This document shows, in pieces, positions 36,648 to 45,225 of a stretch of 64,000 nt of DNA. Origin of the DNA: Achromobacter deleyi (GTDB lineage: Bacteria > Pseudomonadota > Gammaproteobacteria > Burkholderiales > Burkholderiaceae_B); contig NZ_CP065997.1 of NCBI RefSeq assembly GCF_016127315.1, positions 3,844,001 through 3,908,000 on the forward strand, written 5' to 3'. The notes beneath the pieces are model-generated. The model saw only the letters and a program-made list of their open reading frames with translations, was not told where the DNA came from and ran no database searches. A program made the position numbers and the translations under genes. Numbering within the stretch: position 1 is the first letter of the stretch; each line of letters begins with the position of its first letter.

Positions 36648-37329
36648 CCGGGGCGGTCGGAGGCGGGTCCGCTCCGGCCGCCGTGCGTAGCGCCGTGGCA
36701 AAGCCGCCTTCCACGCGCGAGTAGGGGCGGGCGCTGGTCGTGACGCGAGGCAGGGCGCTCCAGGCGACGGAGCAGCCCGCCTGCACCATCCGGTCCACCA
36801 GGCTCTGGTCCTCGCTGCAGGCCAGGGCCGCGAAACCGCCGGTGCGGCGGTAGGCCTGGGCGGCGATGCCGAGGTTCGCGCCATGCACGTGGCGGTGGCC
36901 GTCGTGGTCCTGGTAATGGGCCGCAAAGTGGCTTTGGGCGGCATGGGCGCGAATCCCGTGCGCGGCCCAGCCCGAGACGCCCACCGTGCCGCAAACCACT
37001 TCCGCACCCAGGGACAACTGGTCCACCAGCCAGCGCGGCGACACCACGGTATCGGCATCGGTGTGCGACAGCCAGCGCGCGCCGGCGTCCAGCAGCAGCT
37101 GGGAGCCGGCCGCGCGCGCGGCGCCGACATTGCGCGCATGAATGGCGAGGCAGTGCACCGGCCAGGCGGCGGCGAGCCTGGCGGTGGCGTCACGGCAGTG
37201 GTCCAGCACCACCACGATCCGCACCGGCTCGGCCAGCAGCAGGGGATGGCGCGCTGCCCGGGTGACCGCGCGCAGGCACGCCGCGATATGGCGCTCTTCG
37301 TCATGGGCGGGGATGCAGATGCCGATCAT
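36586..37329 (-). CDS. Family 2 glycosyltransferase
   Basis: 247-residue GT-A fold enzyme. The N-terminus IGICIPAHDEERHIAACL starts the nucleotide-sugar-binding domain, and SHTDADTVVSPRWL holds the metal-binding DxD (D91-D93). VHGANLGIAAQAYRRTGGF follows in the acceptor region. There are no membrane segments. The ATG overlaps the stop of the methyltransferase gene (ATGA), and the last 62 bp overlap the 3' end of katE tail-to-tail. The trio acyl-CoA dehydrogenase/methyltransferase/glycosyltransferase suggests synthesis of a modified acyl or glycolipid product. Substrates are unknown. Confidence 0.88.
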   Translation of the reverse strand: MIGICIPAHDEERHIAACLRAVTRAARHPLLLAEPVRIVVVLDHCRDATARLAAAWPVHCLAIHARNVGAARAAGSQLLLDAGARWLSHTDADTVVSPRWLVDQLSLGAEVVCGTVGVSGWAAHGIRAHAAQSHFAAHYQDHDGHRHVHGANLGIAAQAYRRTGGFAALACSEDQSLVDRMVQAGCSVAWSALPRVTTSARPYSRVEGGFATALRTAAGADPPPTAPVIRAEDRSRAPDAGAAPGTR

Positions 37330-37931
37330 TGGTCCTCTTGCCCGGTGGCGAAGTCCATGGCCCAGGCATCGAGCCTGAAGGCCGATTCGGTATGGCTGAA
37401 CAGCGGCGTGGCGCCAGACAGCGCGCCCAGGCGGTCATGCAGCGCGTCCGTCGGTTGCCGCCTGTCGTCGAAGTGGCCGCGCCGGTGGCAGGCGATGAGT
37501 TCCGCGCCGGGCCGCAGGCTGGCGCGGGTCTGCGCCAGGAAGCGCGCCAGCGCGTCATCGTCCAGGTAATAGCCCATTTCCGAGATCACCATCAGGTCGA
37601 AGCCGCCGGGCGGGACCACGGGCCACGCATCGGGCAGGTGCAGGGCCATCGCCTCCACGCCTTGGGCATGATTCGCCAGCATGTGCTCGCGGCAGCGGTG
37701 GATGGCGGTGGCGGCCACGTCGACGGCGGTGACCCGCCGGCAGCGTCCGGCCAGCGCCAGCGTCATGTCGCCGCTGCCGCAGCCCACCTCCAGCGCGTGG
37801 CCATAGCGGGCGCGTCCCAGGCTGGCCAGCAGCAGGGCGCGCTTGCGGCGCTCGTACCAGGCGCCGCGCACGTTCCAGGGATCGTCGAACGAACGGTACA
37901 GCGCTTCGAAATGCCGGGCTAGAGCGTCCAC
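37326..37931 (-). CDS. NodS-like SAM-dependent methyltransferase
   Basis: 201 residues from a GTG at 37931, which has GGGGGAA upstream and yields the N-terminus VDALARHFEALYRSFDDPWN. SAM motif I is HALEVGCGSGDMTLAL (residues about 46-60), and the segment LMVISEMGYYLDDDALARFL resembles NodS N-methyltransferases. It overlaps the acyl-CoA dehydrogenase stop by 3 codons or so and the glycosyltransferase start by 4 bp, so all three are coupled. An in-frame ATG at 38051 would add an Arg/Gly-rich shadow. NodS methylates an amino sugar; the substrate here may be similar but is not shown. Confidence 0.85.
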   Translation of the reverse strand: MDALARHFEALYRSFDDPWNVRGAWYERRKRALLLASLGRARYGHALEVGCGSGDMTLALAGRCRRVTAVDVAATAIHRCREHMLANHAQGVEAMALHLPDAWPVVPPGGFDLMVISEMGYYLDDDALARFLAQTRASLRPGAELIACHRRGHFDDRRQPTDALHDRLGALSGATPLFSHTESAFRLDAWAMDFATGQEDQ

Positions 37932-38998
37932 GTCGATTCCCCCGCCGCCGCGACCATCTCGCCGTGCGCGGCCTGGTCGCGTTCGGCATGGCTCTGGCGG
38001 ATGTAGAGCGGCAGATCGGCCATGACCTGCGCCAGCGCCGGGTCCTTGCACAGCGGGCCGGCGCCCAGCGCGCGGGCGGCGCGGGTCATGATGTCCTCGG
38101 CCGCCGCCTCGACCGCGAGCCGGGCGCGGGCCGTTGCCACCGCACAGCCGTCATGGGGATCGGCATCGATCGCCGCGGCGGCCGAGCGCAGGGCCCAGCG
38201 CGCCTGGCAAAGCGCCACATCCGCCGCGCCGAGATGGGCGAGCAGGAAGGGATCGGCGCGGCCCGTGGACGCGCTGGCGCGCAGCCGCTGGAAAACGCGG
38301 GCCAGGCCGCCGTACCAGCAGGCCGCGACGCCCGCGCCGCCGTGCAGGAATCCGGGGCGGTCGACGTACGCGCCCGGCGCGCCGAGCGGTGTGCCCCGCA
38401 CCTGATGGAATGACACATCGACCGTCGCGCTATCGCGCATGCCGGGGGCGAGCCAGGTGTCGGGCAGGATCGTCACCCCCGGTTGCGCCAAGGCGACCGC
38501 CGCCAGGCCGGGCGCGCCTGTCGGCGTCCATCCGCTGACCACGGCGTGGCTCGCGCCGGCGGCGCCGGAGCACCAGGTCTTGATGCCCTCGAGCAGGACC
38601 TGGCCGTTGGCCGCGGGGGCCATGACCAGCCGCTGGCGCGCGGACTCCGCGCACCATACGCCCCAGATGCTTGCCGGCGGCGGGGGCGTGGGCGCCGCAA
38701 GCTCCGCCAGGATCGCCAGCGCGTCGGTGTGCCCCTCGAAGCGCTTGGCCAGCGGCAGATCGACGGCGGCCACGGCCGCAAGCGCCTGCCAACGCGTCAG
38801 TGTCTCGCCGCCGCCCGGCAAGGGCAGGCGGTCACAGCCAGCCTGCACCAGTGCGCGCAGGATCGCCTCGGATCCGAGCGTGGCATCGGCTTCGGCCAGC
38901 ACGGCGCGCAGACGATCGAGGCGGAACGAGGGCGAGCGAGCAATCGGGGGCATGGGACGGTTCGCGAGGAGGGGGAGTGCCCGCTCAGCAAATGGCAT
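37919..38998 (-). CDS. Acyl-CoA dehydrogenase-like flavoprotein
   Basis: 359 residues, with a second possible ATG at 38953 (344 residues); neither has a clear ribosome site. It resembles the acyl-CoA dehydrogenase fold: IWGVWCAESARQRLVM and LEGIKTWCSGAAGASHAVVSG in the middle beta domain, then a helical C-terminal domain with ARALGAGPLCKDPALAQVMADLPLYIRQSHAERD, the usual flavin-contact region. The N-terminal third is shorter than in canonical members. It is the first of three overlapping genes with the NodS-like methyltransferase and the GT2 enzyme. The reaction is unknown. Confidence 0.82.
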   Translation of the reverse strand: MPFAERALPLLANRPMPPIARSPSFRLDRLRAVLAEADATLGSEAILRALVQAGCDRLPLPGGGETLTRWQALAAVAAVDLPLAKRFEGHTDALAILAELAAPTPPPPASIWGVWCAESARQRLVMAPAANGQVLLEGIKTWCSGAAGASHAVVSGWTPTGAPGLAAVALAQPGVTILPDTWLAPGMRDSATVDVSFHQVRGTPLGAPGAYVDRPGFLHGGAGVAACWYGGLARVFQRLRASASTGRADPFLLAHLGAADVALCQARWALRSAAAAIDADPHDGCAVATARARLAVEAAAEDIMTRAARALGAGPLCKDPALAQVMADLPLYIRQSHAERDQAAHGEMVAAAGESTWTL

Positions 38999-39105
38999 GC
39001 CCGGGGCCTCGTCCCGCGTCCCCGCGCTGACGTCGGCGGCCGGTCAGGCAGGCGCGGGCCGTGGGAACCCGTATCGGTCCCCCTTCGGATCGACGGCCAG
39101 GGCGA

Positions 39106-39291
39106 TCACGACCCCGTTTCGGCGCGGTGGCACACCGCTTCGATGTTGTAGCCGTCGGGGGCGTCCACGCCAAACCCCATGCCGGTGGCCAGCGTCTTGC
39201 GCGGCACCTGGCCCATGGCCGCGAGCGCGCGCGGGTAGAAGGCGCGGCTGTGTTCGAAGTCGCTCACGTGAATTTCGACATGATCCAGCAT
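39106..39291 (-). pseudogene. Remnant of a VOC/glyoxalase-family gene with internal deletion
   Basis: 61 residues. It begins like a full VOC protein (MLDHVEIHVSDFEHSRAFYPRAL) and ends with the normal C-terminal metal region (DAPDGYNIEAVCH), but the roughly 60 residues normally between them are missing. Both ends in frame with the middle lost indicates an internal deletion. A functional miniature protein is possible but unlikely. It lies between the acyl-CoA dehydrogenase gene and the low-GC patch. Confidence 0.6.
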
Positions 39292-39501
39292 GCTGCTTTC
39301 TCCGATGAGGCGGCCGCCAGGGCCGGGCCCACCAGCATAGACCGGACAAGCGGCGTGGCGCGGGTGATCGTGCTGTACGAGAGCCCTTCGGTGCCTGAGG
39401 CCGCCTCCAGCTACTTGGTCTGCGTGTAGGCACCACGAATGTGGCCGGGCAGGGTGGAACGTGACCTCCTCGGCCTGGCTTTGCGATCGTTCGACCGGGT
39501 G

Positions 39502-40050
39502 CTATCCGATCTGCTTTTTGGAGCAGGTCTTCAGGGCCAGCGGAGTCAGGCGGATTTCCGTGGCATTGCCGGCAAACCATTGTTGCAGAATGCTGTTTGG
39601 AATCCGCTGACCCTTTACGTCGTATATCTGGAATTCACGGCCGGGGGCCATCATGGCCACCATCTTCATCGTGGTGACCTTACGTGGGCCTTCTTCGAAA
39701 CCGTCGGCGCGCGAGCCGTTGGCCTGATAGACGCCATACCCGAAGGTGCAGGCCGGGGGTTGGGCGGCGGATGCCGATGGTCCACGTTTGGCGTCGGCGA
39801 CGGCATCCTTGAATCCCTGCATTTCAATTTTCGAAGGGTCATGCGAGTTGCCGACACAGTACGAGACCGTCGAGTTGCCGGAGGGATCGCTTTCCAACGA
39901 CTCCTTGCCACACTTGTATGCCTCCTTGTATTCGCGTGTATTTTTGAAGTTCGCGGGCTGGGCGGCGGCAGGGCCGCTTATCGCGAGCAGCGCGGCCGAG
40001 GCCAGGGCCACTGCGAATCCATGCACATTGATATTCAGGCTGCCTTGCAT
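39502..40050 (-). CDS. Exported protein of unknown function in low-GC patch
   Basis: 182 residues; signal peptide MQGSLNINVHGFAVALASAA..., ending near AAAQP. The mature part has four Cys (YKCGKESLE, VSYCVGNSHD, PACTFGYGV, LKTCSKKQ), which could form two disulfides, and a central KVTTMKMVAMMAPGREFQIYD. The ATG at 40050 has AGAGGAGAG at good spacing; the upstream in-frame ATG at 40170 is rejected. Codon use is less GC-biased than in neighbours. It lies 44 bp downstream of the 573-residue unknown protein on the same strand and is probably co-transcribed. Confidence 0.7.
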   Translation of the reverse strand: MQGSLNINVHGFAVALASAALLAISGPAAAQPANFKNTREYKEAYKCGKESLESDPSGNSTVSYCVGNSHDPSKIEMQGFKDAVADAKRGPSASAAQPPACTFGYGVYQANGSRADGFEEGPRKVTTMKMVAMMAPGREFQIYDVKGQRIPNSILQQWFAGNATEIRLTPLALKTCSKKQIG

Positions 40051-40093
40051 TGGGTCTCTCCTCTTTGATCTATGGGATATCGGCGATATTGGT

Positions 40094-41815
40094 TTACCGG
40101 GCCACGGACAGAATCCGCTGTATCGCCTCGAAAAGCGCTTCAGTTCCCTTGTTGCTCTGCGTGAGGACAAAACCCACGTCCTTGTTCGGAGATGACCGCT
40201 TTATGGTTATTTTCTTGTTCAAGAGGCCGCCGATGCTCGCCCCTTTTATCTCGGTCCACGGCAGGTCATGGGCTTCGCCAAACGACAGATTGATATGAAT
40301 GCCGCGGTGGGACAGCGCGGCGCCTGTATCGCCGCTTCCAAACACCGTTTCGTCGAAATAGAACAGGACCTCGTCGCTGCTCAGGGGGTAGCGGTACTTG
40401 TCTATGAATTTGGCGATTTTCTTGGATGGAATTTCCGGCGCGACATAGAACTTCTTGTCGGGATCGGTGCTGAACCCCTCGATCACGTTGTCCCATTCAG
40501 AGGCGCCAGTTCCGTCGGTGGCAGGACGCAAAACCGATGCACCAGCGGGCGTCGTTGCGGCCGGTGCCTGGCGAATAGCCAGATCGCCGGTTGACGTGGT
40601 GACCGCGCCGGAAGCGGGGCTGGCGGTGTCCTGCAGGCGAGCGGGGAGGGAAGTCGCGGTGTCGCTTTTGCCTGCCGGAGAGTGTGTGCGGGTTACTGGC
40701 GCGTGTGGCGTCCGGAATTCGCTGAACGAGATCTCTTTTGGCAGGCCAAAAAAAGCAATCCGATCCGCAAATTTTTCTTCCGAATCAACCGCACCGCAGG
40801 TGCACTCGTTGCGCAGGGCCTGTTGCTTTCGACCTTTCAAGTCGATAAGGGAAAACGAATCGCAGATCTGCTGCATCGTTCCTTCGGCATCTCCGAATTT
40901 CTGCAGCCATACTTCGTAGGTGCGGGGATTGTAGGGATAGAACTCTATCGCCTTTACCAGAGCAAGCCTGAGTTCGTTTTCACCCAGGCCAATTCTCTCG
41001 ATGTTGGCAATCATCTTTTCCGACTTTTCTCTTTTTTCCCGGTTTTCGAAGACTTGGATGCGCTCTTGTCCGGATTGCGCGGCCAGTTCGATCTCGATCA
41101 AGTGCAAATTGACAGCGAGTTCAAAGAACAGATTGACGATGCCGCGGCGGTAGCCGCGGGATTGGACATAATTCCGCCTGAATTCGGCAAACTCCCCTTG
41201 TTGCAGGGCGTCAGCCGCAGCATTGAAGGCACCATGAAGCAGGCCCGAGCCCATATTCAGCAAGCCAGCCTTGGCTGCGCCACTGATCGCACCGGTCAAG
41301 CCAAATCCGCCGCCATTCCAACGCGATCGACCGTCTTTCCTGGCCTCACGATATTGTCTGTCATCTTCGACAGCTGAACGTCTTTCCAGGTACTCCTTGA
41401 AGAGCGTTTCACAACACTCCTCCAGCCAGGCTGAGGATTCGATGAGATGCTCGAACACATCGTCTGTGGAATATTCAAAGATTGCATATTCGGTTCCGAG
41501 CCGACGCACACACACGTCCAGAGCGGGAGACAGCCTCTCATATAGAACATCGAGGAGATTCTCGACAAGGCCGTCGATATCACTGAAATCGGCGAAATCC
41601 CGCGCCACCCTCGCCGAAACATCTTCCGCTTCCTTCATGTACACGGATCTGACGCGCGAGTAAGTCACGAAGGCTTGGTTGTTCTGGAAGTCTGGATATG
41701 CCGGTTGGGTGATTGGATTCTGCATTTTTGTCATCGTTTCACTGAAAGTTTGAATGGCCCGCGCTACAGGATATGTCTCGAGGTCGCTTGGATAGTCATG
41801 AAAACCGACAAGCAT
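40094..41815 (-). CDS. Large protein of unknown function in low-GC patch
   Basis: 573 residues from the ATG at 41815; ATGs at 41734 and 41725 are alternatives with no better ribosome site. There is no signal peptide. The N-terminal half is helical and acidic, with a Gly/Ala-rich segment (GLTGAISGAAKAGLLNMGSG) that could contact a membrane. The middle is coiled-coil-like (QVFENREKREKSEKMIANIE) with an ECTCG motif. A Ser/Thr/Pro linker leads to a C-terminal beta domain (DEVLFYFDETVFGSGDTGAA, LPWTEIKGASIGG) resembling small PH-like domains. Base composition is noticeably less GC-rich than the flanks. The family is not recognised. Confidence 0.72.
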   Translation of the reverse strand: MLVGFHDYPSDLETYPVARAIQTFSETMTKMQNPITQPAYPDFQNNQAFVTYSRVRSVYMKEAEDVSARVARDFADFSDIDGLVENLLDVLYERLSPALDVCVRRLGTEYAIFEYSTDDVFEHLIESSAWLEECCETLFKEYLERRSAVEDDRQYREARKDGRSRWNGGGFGLTGAISGAAKAGLLNMGSGLLHGAFNAAADALQQGEFAEFRRNYVQSRGYRRGIVNLFFELAVNLHLIEIELAAQSGQERIQVFENREKREKSEKMIANIERIGLGENELRLALVKAIEFYPYNPRTYEVWLQKFGDAEGTMQQICDSFSLIDLKGRKQQALRNECTCGAVDSEEKFADRIAFFGLPKEISFSEFRTPHAPVTRTHSPAGKSDTATSLPARLQDTASPASGAVTTSTGDLAIRQAPAATTPAGASVLRPATDGTGASEWDNVIEGFSTDPDKKFYVAPEIPSKKIAKFIDKYRYPLSSDEVLFYFDETVFGSGDTGAALSHRGIHINLSFGEAHDLPWTEIKGASIGGLLNKKITIKRSSPNKDVGFVLTQSNKGTEALFEAIQRILSVAR

Positions 41816-42056
41816 TTGAGATGCTTAACGGCTGGTAATCCGAGGACTTTATGCTTTCTCTCCAGACTTACTCTTCATTAATCAGGTCTCTGGTATTCAA
41901 AGAATCGCGTGACCGTGTCCGTTTACCGAGCCGTGCTCGATGAATGGATTCCTGTTTGTGTATCCGCGGGCAGGCGTCAAATCGGCAGATTCCGACTTCC
42001 ATGCATCAGGGATTCCCCCAATCACAAATCCCTTGCGGAAAATCAATGCTCTATAG

Positions 42057-42069
42057 GACACTTTGTGTC
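42057..42069. promoter_or_regulatory. Inverted repeat upstream of Bug receptor operon
   Basis: GACAC-TTT-GTGTC, a perfect 5-bp inverted repeat, with outer CTAT/ATAG symmetry slightly offset, 37 bp upstream of the receptor ATG. The region between 41816 and 42106 has no gene and is AT-richer than the rest, so this is the promoter zone; the repeat may be the operator of the nearby XRE-cupin regulator or another repressor. Confidence 0.4.
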
Positions 42070-42106
42070 ATAGCCGCAATCAAGCGGCGGACACAAGGGG
42101 AATCCC

Positions 42107-43063
42107 ATGAAGCGCATCATCTTGGCCGCCGCGCTGGCGCTGGCCGCAAGCGGCGGCGCGCAGGCCGCGTTTCCGGATCATCCGATCCGGCTGGTGGTGC
42201 CGTTCGGCGCCGGCGGCATCACCGATATCGTGGCGCGCCAGGTCGGCAAGGGCATGGGCGATGCGCTTGGGCAGAGCGTGGTGGTGGAGAACCGGCCCGG
42301 CGCCGGCGGGGTGATCGCGGCCCAGGTGGCGGCGACGGCGCCGGCCGACGGGTATACGATTTTCATGGGCACGGTGGGCACGCAGGTGGTGAACCCGCTG
42401 ATCTACGCCAAGCTCAGCTATGACCCCGACAAGTTCGCGCCGGTCGGGCTGGTGTCCGGCTCGCCCTATCTGCTGGCGGTGCGCGGCGACCTGCCGGCGG
42501 CGAATTTCGCGGACTTCGTGGCCTACGCCAAGGCGCATCCGGCCAAGCTGAATTTCGGTTCGGCCGGCACGGCCAGCTCGCCGCACCTGGGGCTGGAGCT
42601 GCTGAAGCTGACGGCGGGGGTCGACATCGTGCACGTGCCGTTCAAGAGCGGCAGCGAGGCGGTCAATGCGGCCATCGGCGGGCAGGTGGACGTGGTGATG
42701 GACGCCAGTCCGGTGATCATGCCGCACGTGGCGTCGGGCAAGCTGCGCGCGCTGGCGGTGGCGGCCGACCAGCGGCTGCCGTCGGCGCCGCAGGTGCCGG
42801 CCGCGGGCGAGGCCGGCGACGCGGGGCTGCAGATCAGTTCCTGGAATGCGTTCTTCGCGCCGGCCGGCACGCCGCCGGCGGTGCTGGAAAAACTCAACGC
42901 GGCGCTGCGCCAGACGCTGGCCTCGCCGGAGTTGAAGACGCGGCTGGCGGCGCAGGGCACGCAGCTCTACACCGGCGCGCCGGACGAATACCAGCGCTTC
43001 ATCGCGGCCGAGAAGAAGAAGTGGGCCGAGATCGTCAAGCGCGCCGACATCAGGATGGATTGA
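42107..43063 (+). CDS. Bug-family tripartite tricarboxylate transporter receptor
   Basis: Periplasmic solute-binding protein, 318 residues. Signal peptide MKRIILAAALALAASGGAQAA. The mature start FPDHPIRLVVPFGAGGITDIVARQV and the loop VVENRPGAGGVIAAQVAA are diagnostic of the Bug (TctC) family. FGSAGTASSPHLGLELL and FKSGSEAVNAAIGGQVDV are the second-domain signatures. These receptors are hugely expanded in Bordetella and relatives and usually bind carboxylates or amides. No TctA/TctB membrane genes are in the window, as is usual for orphan Bug receptors. It heads an operon with a GST and a class II aldolase. Confidence 0.94.
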   Translation: MKRIILAAALALAASGGAQAAFPDHPIRLVVPFGAGGITDIVARQVGKGMGDALGQSVVVENRPGAGGVIAAQVAATAPADGYTIFMGTVGTQVVNPLIYAKLSYDPDKFAPVGLVSGSPYLLAVRGDLPAANFADFVAYAKAHPAKLNFGSAGTASSPHLGLELLKLTAGVDIVHVPFKSGSEAVNAAIGGQVDVVMDASPVIMPHVASGKLRALAVAADQRLPSAPQVPAAGEAGDAGLQISSWNAFFAPAGTPPAVLEKLNAALRQTLASPELKTRLAAQGTQLYTGAPDEYQRFIAAEKKKWAEIVKRADIRMD

Positions 43064-43065
43064 CC

Positions 43066-43701
43066 ATGACGACACATCCCCTGGCGGGACAGCCGCTGGA
43101 ACTGGCCGATACGCTGCGGTCGGGCAATGCCTGGAAGATCCGGCTGGCCTGCGGCTACATGGGGCTGGCGCTCGCGCGCCGCACCTTCGACATCGTGCAG
43201 GGCGACCTCGAGACCGAGGCCTTCGGCCACATCAATCCGTGGCGCCAGGTGCCGGCGCTGCGCACGCCGGAAGGCGTGTGGCTGGCGGAGTCGCAGGCGA
43301 TCCTGTGGTATCTGGGGCGGGGCACGCCCTGGCTGCCGGATGGGCGGCTGGCGCAGGCGCAGGTGGCCAGCTGGCTGAGTTTCGAGCAGACCCAGCACAT
43401 GCATGCCTTCGCGCAGCCGCGGCTGCTGATCCATCTGCGCGGCACGGCGCGGGTGGATGACCCGGCGATGGTCGAGTGGCGCCGCGCCGGCATGCGCGCG
43501 GCGGCATGGATGGAGGCGCATCTGGCGGGGCGCGATTTCCTGGTGGGCGAGGAGCCGACCATCGCCGACATCGCGCTCTATCCCTACACCAGCATGGCGG
43601 ATCAGGGCGGCTACGACCTGTCCGCCTTGCCCCACATCAACGCCTGGCTGGCGCGCATGCGCGCCCTGCCGGGCTTTACGCCGTTGTTGGAAACGGCATA
43701 G
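43066..43701 (+). CDS. Glutathione S-transferase family protein
   Basis: 211 residues. The thioredoxin-like N-terminal domain includes SGNAWKIRLACGYMGLA at the glutathione site and VPALRTPEGVWLAESQAILWYL (the cis-Pro loop and ESxAI motif). The helical C-terminal domain ends FLVGEEPTIADIALYPY, the conserved N-capping/GST-C motif. The ATG at 43066 lies 2 bp after the receptor stop. It may detoxify, isomerise or open rings of the substrate carried by the receptor; the direct substrate is unknown. The operon continues with the class II aldolase 13 bp later. Confidence 0.9.
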   Translation: MTTHPLAGQPLELADTLRSGNAWKIRLACGYMGLALARRTFDIVQGDLETEAFGHINPWRQVPALRTPEGVWLAESQAILWYLGRGTPWLPDGRLAQAQVASWLSFEQTQHMHAFAQPRLLIHLRGTARVDDPAMVEWRRAGMRAAAWMEAHLAGRDFLVGEEPTIADIALYPYTSMADQGGYDLSALPHINAWLARMRALPGFTPLLETA

Positions 43702-43714
43702 CGAGGAGTCAAAG

Positions 43715-44497
43715 ATGGCCGATACGATGCACTTGGGAAAGGATGAACTGATCGCGCGGGCCAAGGCCGAGATGCAGCGCCAGTTCGACACGCCCGACTG
43801 GACGCTGCGCGAGCGCCTGGCGCTGACCTGCCGCATCCTGTTCGACGGCGGGCACGACTCGGGCCTGGCGGGCCAGATCACGGCGCGCGCGCCGGAGCCC
43901 GACCGCTACTTCACGCAGCGGCTGGGCCTGGGCTTTGACGAGATCACGGCCGGCAATCTGTTGCTGGTGGACGAGGACCTGCGGGTGCAGGAGGGCGGCG
44001 GCATGCCCAACCCGGCCAACCGCTTCCACTCGTGGATCTACCGGGCGCGGCCGGACGTCAACTGCATCATCCACACGCACCCGCTGCATGCGGCGTCGCT
44101 GTCGATGCTGGAGGTGCCGCTGGAGGTCTCGCACATGGACAACTGTCCGCTGTACGGCGACGTGGCGTTCCTGAAGGACTGGCCCGGCGTGCCGGTGGGC
44201 AACGAGGAAGGCGAGATCATCTCGGCGGCGCTGGGCGACAAGCGCGCCATCCTGCTGTCGCACCACGGCATGCTGGTGGCCGCGGGCACGGTGGAAGAGG
44301 CCTGCGTGCTGGCGCTGCAGTTCGAGCGCGCCGCGCGCATGCAGCTGCTGGCGATGGCGGCCGGCAAGATCCAGCCGATTCCGCCGGCGCTGGGGCATGA
44401 GGCGCACGACTGGATCCTGACGCCCAAGCGTTCGCAGGTGGGCTTTTCGTATTACGCGCGGCGGGCGTTGCGCCAGCATCCGGACGTGCTGGCGTAA
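43715..44497 (+). CDS. Class II aldolase/adducin family protein
   Basis: 260 residues, zinc-dependent aldolase fold. The metal ligands are in CIIHTHPLHAASLS (the HxH pair) and LSHHGMLVAAGTVEEAC (third His); the typical LTCRILFDGGHDSGLAGQITAR start is present. The ATG at 43715 has GAGGAG at 7 nt. Members cleave sugar phosphates or decarboxylate related acids; here the preceding Bug receptor and GST suggest a carboxylated substrate. The transcript probably ends at the hairpin 44538-44571. Confidence 0.9.
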   Translation: MADTMHLGKDELIARAKAEMQRQFDTPDWTLRERLALTCRILFDGGHDSGLAGQITARAPEPDRYFTQRLGLGFDEITAGNLLLVDEDLRVQEGGGMPNPANRFHSWIYRARPDVNCIIHTHPLHAASLSMLEVPLEVSHMDNCPLYGDVAFLKDWPGVPVGNEEGEIISAALGDKRAILLSHHGMLVAAGTVEEACVLALQFERAARMQLLAMAAGKIQPIPPALGHEAHDWILTPKRSQVGFSYYARRALRQHPDVLA

Positions 44498-44537
44498 GGG
44501 CGTCGCGGCGCCGCAAGGCGCCTGCGCTCGGGGGTGA

Positions 44538-44571
44538 GCCGCGCGCGCCGGCATGCCGGCGCGGGCGCGGC
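44538..44571 (+). terminator. Strong hairpin after the Bug/GST/aldolase operon
   Basis: Stem GCCGCGC + GCGCCGGC, loop AT, returning GCCGGCGC, a GG bulge, then GCGCGGC. It starts 41 bp after the aldolase stop and precedes the XRE-cupin gene on the same strand. There is no T-tract, but the 15-bp stem is much stronger than chance neighbours. Confidence 0.5.
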
Positions 44572-44654
44572 AACGGGCATGGCGGGCAGGCCGGCTCGAC
44601 GGCGGGGCGGGTTTCGGGCATGCTTACCGGTCGTTACCGCGACTTTTCCCGCCC

Positions 44655-45209
44655 ATGATCGACCTGCCTCACCGCCTGCGCGCGCTGCGCCGCCAGCAAT
44701 CCCTGTCCCTGGAACAGCTGGGCGAGCGCACGGGCCTGACCAAAAGCTACCTCTCCAAACTGGAGCGGGGCTTGAGCGAGCCTTCGATATCGACCGTGCT
44801 GCGGCTGGCCGAGGCCTATGGCGTGGGCGTGTCGCAACTGGTGGGCGGCGACGGCGCGGCGCAGGATGAAGTCGTCAGCCTGGTGCGGGTGGCCGATCGC
44901 GAGGTGTTGCAGCGTCGCGGGCTGGGCAACGAATACCACTATGAATCGCTGGCGGGGCGCCGCAAGGTCAAGGCGATGGAGCCCTTCATCGTGCACCCGC
45001 CGCGTGAATTTCCCGACGCCGCCGCGGTCTTTCCGCATCCGGGCGAGGAATTCCTGCTGGTGCTCAAGGGCGCCATCGAGGTCCAGGTCGGCGAACGCGA
45101 GTTCCGCCTGGACGCCGGCGATTCCCTCTATTTCGATTCCGAACTGCCGCATCGCATGCGCACGGTCAGCCGCGGCGCGGCCGAGGTGCTGGTGGTGGCG
45201 GCGCATTGA
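44655..45209 (+). CDS. XRE-family regulator with cupin domain
   Basis: 184 residues. The helix-turn-helix LEQLGERTGLTKSYLSKLERG (about residues 18-38) is followed by VSQLVGGDG, and the C-terminal cupin barrel has HPGEEFLLVLKGAIEVQVGER and LDAGDSLYFDSELPHRMR. This combination is common in regulators of polyamine, amino-acid or carboxylate catabolism genes. It is encoded after the Bug/GST/aldolase operon and 16 bp before a cupin gene, so it probably controls one or both. The effector is unknown. Confidence 0.9.
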   Translation: MIDLPHRLRALRRQQSLSLEQLGERTGLTKSYLSKLERGLSEPSISTVLRLAEAYGVGVSQLVGGDGAAQDEVVSLVRVADREVLQRRGLGNEYHYESLAGRRKVKAMEPFIVHPPREFPDAAAVFPHPGEEFLLVLKGAIEVQVGEREFRLDAGDSLYFDSELPHRMRTVSRGAAEVLVVAAH

Positions 45210-45225
45210 TTCCAAGGAAAGCGCA

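Noticed and set aside
44572..44654. Possible small gene before the XRE-cupin regulator
   Set aside because: Too short, with no ribosome site or coding character.
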